Shown: piece after piece, positions 12,890 to 15,620 of the stretch
Layout of the letters: every line of letters begins with the position of its first letter
How positions within the stretch are numbered: position 1 is the first letter of the stretch
Source of the DNA: a bacterium
Lineage (GTDB): Bacteria; Planctomycetota; J058; JAJDCP01
Direction: 5' to 3'
Length of the DNA stretch: 15,620 nucleotides
Assembly (NCBI GenBank): GCA_030428695.1
Contig: JAUIEM010000232.1
Location: 1 to 15,620, forward strand
The notes under the pieces: generated by a model
The model's input: only the letters and a program-made list of their open reading frames with translations
Databases searched by the model: none
What the model was told of the DNA's origin: nothing
Program-made: the position numbers and the translations under genes

Positions 12890-15620
12890 ATGGATCAGGA
12901 CTCTATGACAGCCAAGGCCAACTTCCGGGCCGAGATCCTCGACCTGCCGGACATCTTCCAGTCCCTGCAGAACAAGGGCCGCTCCGGCACGCTGAAGATC
13001 CAGAGCGCCGAGGGCGTCTGGTACCTGTACTTCAACACCGGCTCGATCGAGGCGGTGCGCACCAAGCGCTTCCTGACGCCGATCGGCAAAGCGCTGCTCA
13101 ATCGGCACGCGATCACCGAAGAGCAGCTCAACCACGCGCTGTCCCTGCAGAAGCTGAAGAAGACCAAGCTCGGCAAGATCCTGGTCGAGCTGCACTACAC
13201 CAAGCGCGAGACCGTCAACTCCGCCGTGCGCGACCAGGTCACCGACGAGATCTGCGAGCTCCTGACCTGGACCGCCGCGCAGGTCGAGTTCCACCGCGGC
13301 GACCCGCCCCTCGACATCTTCGACCCCGACCACTTCGTCCCCGGCATGCGCCTGTCGCCGACCAGCATGGTGATGGAGTCGGCCCGCCGTCAGGACGAGT
13401 GGCGCCAGATCCAGAAGACCATCCCCTCCCTCGACGACATCTACGCCCACGACCCCGAGGCGCTGTTCAGCTTCAACACCTCGGCGGAGAGCCAGATCGA
13501 GCGCGAGGTGCTCGCGGCGGTCGACGGCAAGCGCAACGTGCGCGAGATCGTCGAGGCGGTCCACCTGCACCGCTTCGACGTGCTGCAGAACCTGGTCAAC
13601 TTCATCAAGCGCGGCGAGGTGCACCCGCTCAAACCGCCGGACCTCGTCGGCGTCGCGATCGAGTGCGAGCGCGAGGGGAACGTCAACAAGGCGCTCGGCC
13701 TGTACCTGCGGGCCGAGCAGCTCGGCGTCGTCCAGTTCGACCTCCCGAAGCGCATCGCCAAAGCCTACGAGCTCAAGGGCGACCAGGCCCGCGCGGTCGA
13801 CCGCTACGAGGGCTTCGCGAAGCTCTGCGAGCGGGAAGACTTCCCCGAGGTCGCGGCGGGCACCTACCGCAAGATCCTCGACCTGCAGCCGCTGAAGTTC
13901 GACGCCCGGCTGCGGCTGATCGAGCTGCTCAAGGAGATCGGGCACCCGAAGCAGGCGATCGACCACTACCTGTTCCTCGCCGACCACTACCGCAAGAACG
14001 GCCTCGAAGAGCAGCTGGTCGACGCGCTGACCGAGATCGTCTCGACCGACCCGAGCCAGGAGGCGGCGTACCGCGAGCTCGCCGAGCTGCACCACGCGCG
14101 CGGCGACAAGGTCCACGCGATCAACTACTACGAAGAGCTCGCCGGCTACTACCTCGAGCAGGGCAAGCACGACAGCGCGGTCGACTGCCTGCGCCAGGCC
14201 CTCGAGGTCGACAGCGAGTGCATCGAGGCCCGCCTGCAGCTCGCGACCACCCTGGCGAAGTCCGGGCGCACCTCCGACGCGGTCGTCGAGTACAACAACC
14301 TCGCGAACTCGCTCAGCAGCTCGGGAGTGATCCGGAACCAGGGCAACTGGCACTTCCTGATCAACATCTACAAGAAGATCACCGAGCTCGACAAAGGCAA
14401 CTGGCGGGCGCGGAAGTGGCTCGCGCAGGCCTACCGCGAGAAGCAGCAGACCGACGTCGCCCTCGGCTACTACCAGGATCTCCTGCGCATCTTCCGCGAC
14501 ACCAAGGACGACGAGCACCTGGTCGAGATCCTCGGCACGGTCTCCGAGCTCGAGCCCGACCAGCTCGGCCATCTCGGTGAGCTCGCCGACGCCCACCAGC
14601 GGCTCGAGCAGCCCGAGCAGGCCCGTGACGCCCTGCACGAGATGGCCAAGCGCGCCGTCGTGCTCAAGCAGTGGCCGCTCGCGGTCGGGGCCCTCGACGA
14701 CGTGCTGCGTTCCGCGCCCTTCGACGTCGCCGCCCACGAGCAGCTCGCGGCCATCTTCCGCGAGCGCCAGTCGGCCGAGACGGCCTACGACAAGTACATG
14801 GACGTCGCGCGCCTGGCGCGGATCGGGAAGCTGTACAAGCAGGCGACCGAGGCCTGCCGCCACGCCCTCGAGCTGATGCCCGGGGCCGCCGAGGTGCACG
14901 CCGAGCTCGCCCGCATCTACCTCGACAAGGGAGAGCACAAGCTCGCCGTCCGCGAGCTGCGGCTGCACGCCGACCGCTGCAAGAGCGAGGGCAACCGCGG
15001 GCTGGCCAAGCAGTCCCTGCGGCGGGTCCTCGAGCTCGACCCCCACAACGACGAGGTGGCCGTCGCCCTCGACAACCTGAACCGAAAGTCGATCGCGCCG
15101 ACCCCGAAGGCCGCGACCAAGCGCCTCAAGCCGGTGATCATCGGCGGGGGCCAGGGCGGGATGCAGAACCTGACCTCGAGCTCCGTCGTCGGCATCGCCG
15201 GCAAGCTGAAGACGCTCGGCGGGCGCGCGAACACGACCCGGCTCCCGGCCGCCGCGAGCCTGCTCGGGCGCGACCTCGACCCCGGCAGCAAGCCGAAGAA
15301 CCTCGGCAAGAAGCTCGGCGGCGCACTCTCCAGACTCAAGGCCCTCAAGGGCGGCGGCGACGAGCCGCCGACCGAGCAGAAGGCCCTCAGCGGACTCGAA
15401 GGCGTAGACCTCGACCCCGGCAACAGGCCGAAGAACCTCGGCAAGAAGCTCGGCGGCGCACTCTCCCGCCTCCGGGCCCTCAAGGGCGGCGGCGACGAGA
15501 CTCCGGCGCTTCCGCCCGCGACCGAGTCGGCGGCGCTCGGCGGCCTGGTCGGACGCGACCTCGACCCCGGCAACAAGCCCAGGAACCTCGGCAAGAAGCT
15601 CGGCGGCGCACTCTCCAGGC
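12890..15620 (+). CDS. DUF4388/TPR-repeat protein with basic C-terminal tandem repeats (3' truncated)
   Basis: The frame runs open from ATG 12890 (GGAAG five bases upstream) past the window end, so at least 910 residues are encoded. An alternative ATG lies five codons in. Residues 9-150 resemble DUF4388 (PATAN-type) modules: FRAEILDLPDIFQSLQ (12-27), GTLKI, a YLYFNTGSIEAV strand, then IGKALLNRHAITEEQLNHAL and LGKILVELHYT helices. Residues about 205-245 (DGKRNVREIVEAV to FIKRGEVHPL) look like a small winged-helix unit. Residues about 250-735 are TPR-like helical pairs, for example ALGLYLRAEQLG, AVDRYEGFAKL, AINYYEELAGYYLEQG, AVDCLRQALEV and KQSLRRVLELDPHND. The end (795 on) is tandem repeats. 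It is probably a cytoplasmic scaffold; DUF4388 proteins are linked to signalling and gliding or secretion in some bacteria, but no function can be assigned here. Confidence 0.87.
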   Translation, partial: MDQDSMTAKANFRAEILDLPDIFQSLQNKGRSGTLKIQSAEGVWYLYFNTGSIEAVRTKRFLTPIGKALLNRHAITEEQLNHALSLQKLKKTKLGKILVELHYTKRETVNSAVRDQVTDEICELLTWTAAQVEFHRGDPPLDIFDPDHFVPGMRLSPTSMVMESARRQDEWRQIQKTIPSLDDIYAHDPEALFSFNTSAESQIEREVLAAVDGKRNVREIVEAVHLHRFDVLQNLVNFIKRGEVHPLKPPDLVGVAIECEREGNVNKALGLYLRAEQLGVVQFDLPKRIAKAYELKGDQARAVDRYEGFAKLCEREDFPEVAAGTYRKILDLQPLKFDARLRLIELLKEIGHPKQAIDHYLFLADHYRKNGLEEQLVDALTEIVSTDPSQEAAYRELAELHHARGDKVHAINYYEELAGYYLEQGKHDSAVDCLRQALEVDSECIEARLQLATTLAKSGRTSDAVVEYNNLANSLSSSGVIRNQGNWHFLINIYKKITELDKGNWRARKWLAQAYREKQQTDVALGYYQDLLRIFRDTKDDEHLVEILGTVSELEPDQLGHLGELADAHQRLEQPEQARDALHEMAKRAVVLKQWPLAVGALDDVLRSAPFDVAAHEQLAAIFRERQSAETAYDKYMDVARLARIGKLYKQATEACRHALELMPGAAEVHAELARIYLDKGEHKLAVRELRLHADRCKSEGNRGLAKQSLRRVLELDPHNDEVAVALDNLNRKSIAPTPKAATKRLKPVIIGGGQGGMQNLTSSSVVGIAGKLKTLGGRANTTRLPAAASLLGRDLDPGSKPKNLGKKLGGALSRLKALKGGGDEPPTEQKALSGLEGVDLDPGNRPKNLGKKLGGALSRLRALKGGGDETPALPPATESAALGGLVGRDLDPGNKPRNLGKKLGGALSR
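15272..15620 (+). repeat. Three tandem coding repeats in the C-terminus of the DUF4388/TPR protein
   Basis: Repeat units begin at 15272, 15407 and 15557 (periods 135 and 150 bp, exact codon multiples). Each encodes DLDPG(S/N)(K/R)P(K/R)N LGKKLGGALSRL(K/R)ALKGGGDE. A 33-bp core (starting at 15299, 15434, 15584) is identical at DNA level in all three copies, so duplication is recent or conversion keeps them alike. Linkers of variable sequence lie between. The third copy is cut by the window end, so the real number is unknown. Confidence 0.9.

Noticed and set aside
12484..12891. In-frame upstream extension of the comEC reading frame
   Set aside because: The extension is Arg/Pro-rich with no membrane segments, covers the palindromes and overlaps the divergent promoter. 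GTG 12483 has GGAGGG correctly spaced.
14917..15594. Minus-strand frame with repeated Pro/Arg/Phe-rich units near the window end
   Set aside because: It is the antisense reading of the tandem coding repeats of the DUF4388/TPR gene.

Overview
The window is about 15.6 kb of very GC-rich, gene-dense bacterial DNA. A lipoprotein substrate-binding protein and a secreted kelch protein suggest a Gram-negative-type envelope. The mix of YbeY and PgpH, a PAC2-family protein, FHA proteins, DUF309 and a DUF4388/TPR protein fits an environmental lineage such as Planctomycetota, Myxococcota or a related candidate phylum. The sequence alone does not settle the taxon. No rRNA, tRNA, CRISPR array, insertion sequence or phage gene was seen, so this looks like chromosomal backbone with some lineage-specific proteins.

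Left part (1-2972): a tightly packed plus-strand cluster holds the C-terminus of a PgpH-like HD phosphodiesterase, the 16S rRNA maturation RNase YbeY (with Asp in place of the third metal-binding His) and a small HNH protein that overlaps ybeY. A hairpin follows. Next comes a small FHA/coiled-coil protein whose phosphothreonine-contact residues are mostly replaced, and a convergent PAC2-family gene. A 201-bp AT-rich island (2973-3173) separates the divergent PAC2 and kelch genes and carries several repeats. One of these is a hairpin that pairs with the kelch ribosome binding site.

Middle part (3174-10624): a secreted protein of about twelve kelch-like blades (3174-5072) converges, with a 2-nt gap, on a minus-strand operon for a branched-chain amino acid type (HAAT) ABC transporter. 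The operon runs from a good sigma-70 promoter at 10596-10624 through livJ/K (lipoprotein binding protein), livH, a fused livM-livG and livF to a DUF309-like gene. The most unusual feature of the window is here. The LivM half of the fusion carries an insertion of about 110 residues between TM3 and TM4 that reads as a degenerate FHA domain, and topology reasoning places it outside the cytoplasm. It resembles the stand-alone FHA protein encoded at 1320-2099.

Right part (10621-15620): a ComEC/Rec2-like membrane protein, whose C-terminal metallo-beta-lactamase region appears vestigial, lies upstream of the liv operon. The livJ promoter overlaps its stop codon. A 406-bp non-coding region with several palindromes, three AACCGGAA copies and a plausible promoter separates it from a large divergent DUF4388/TPR gene. 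That gene ends in recent tandem repeats of a basic 33-residue unit and runs off the window.
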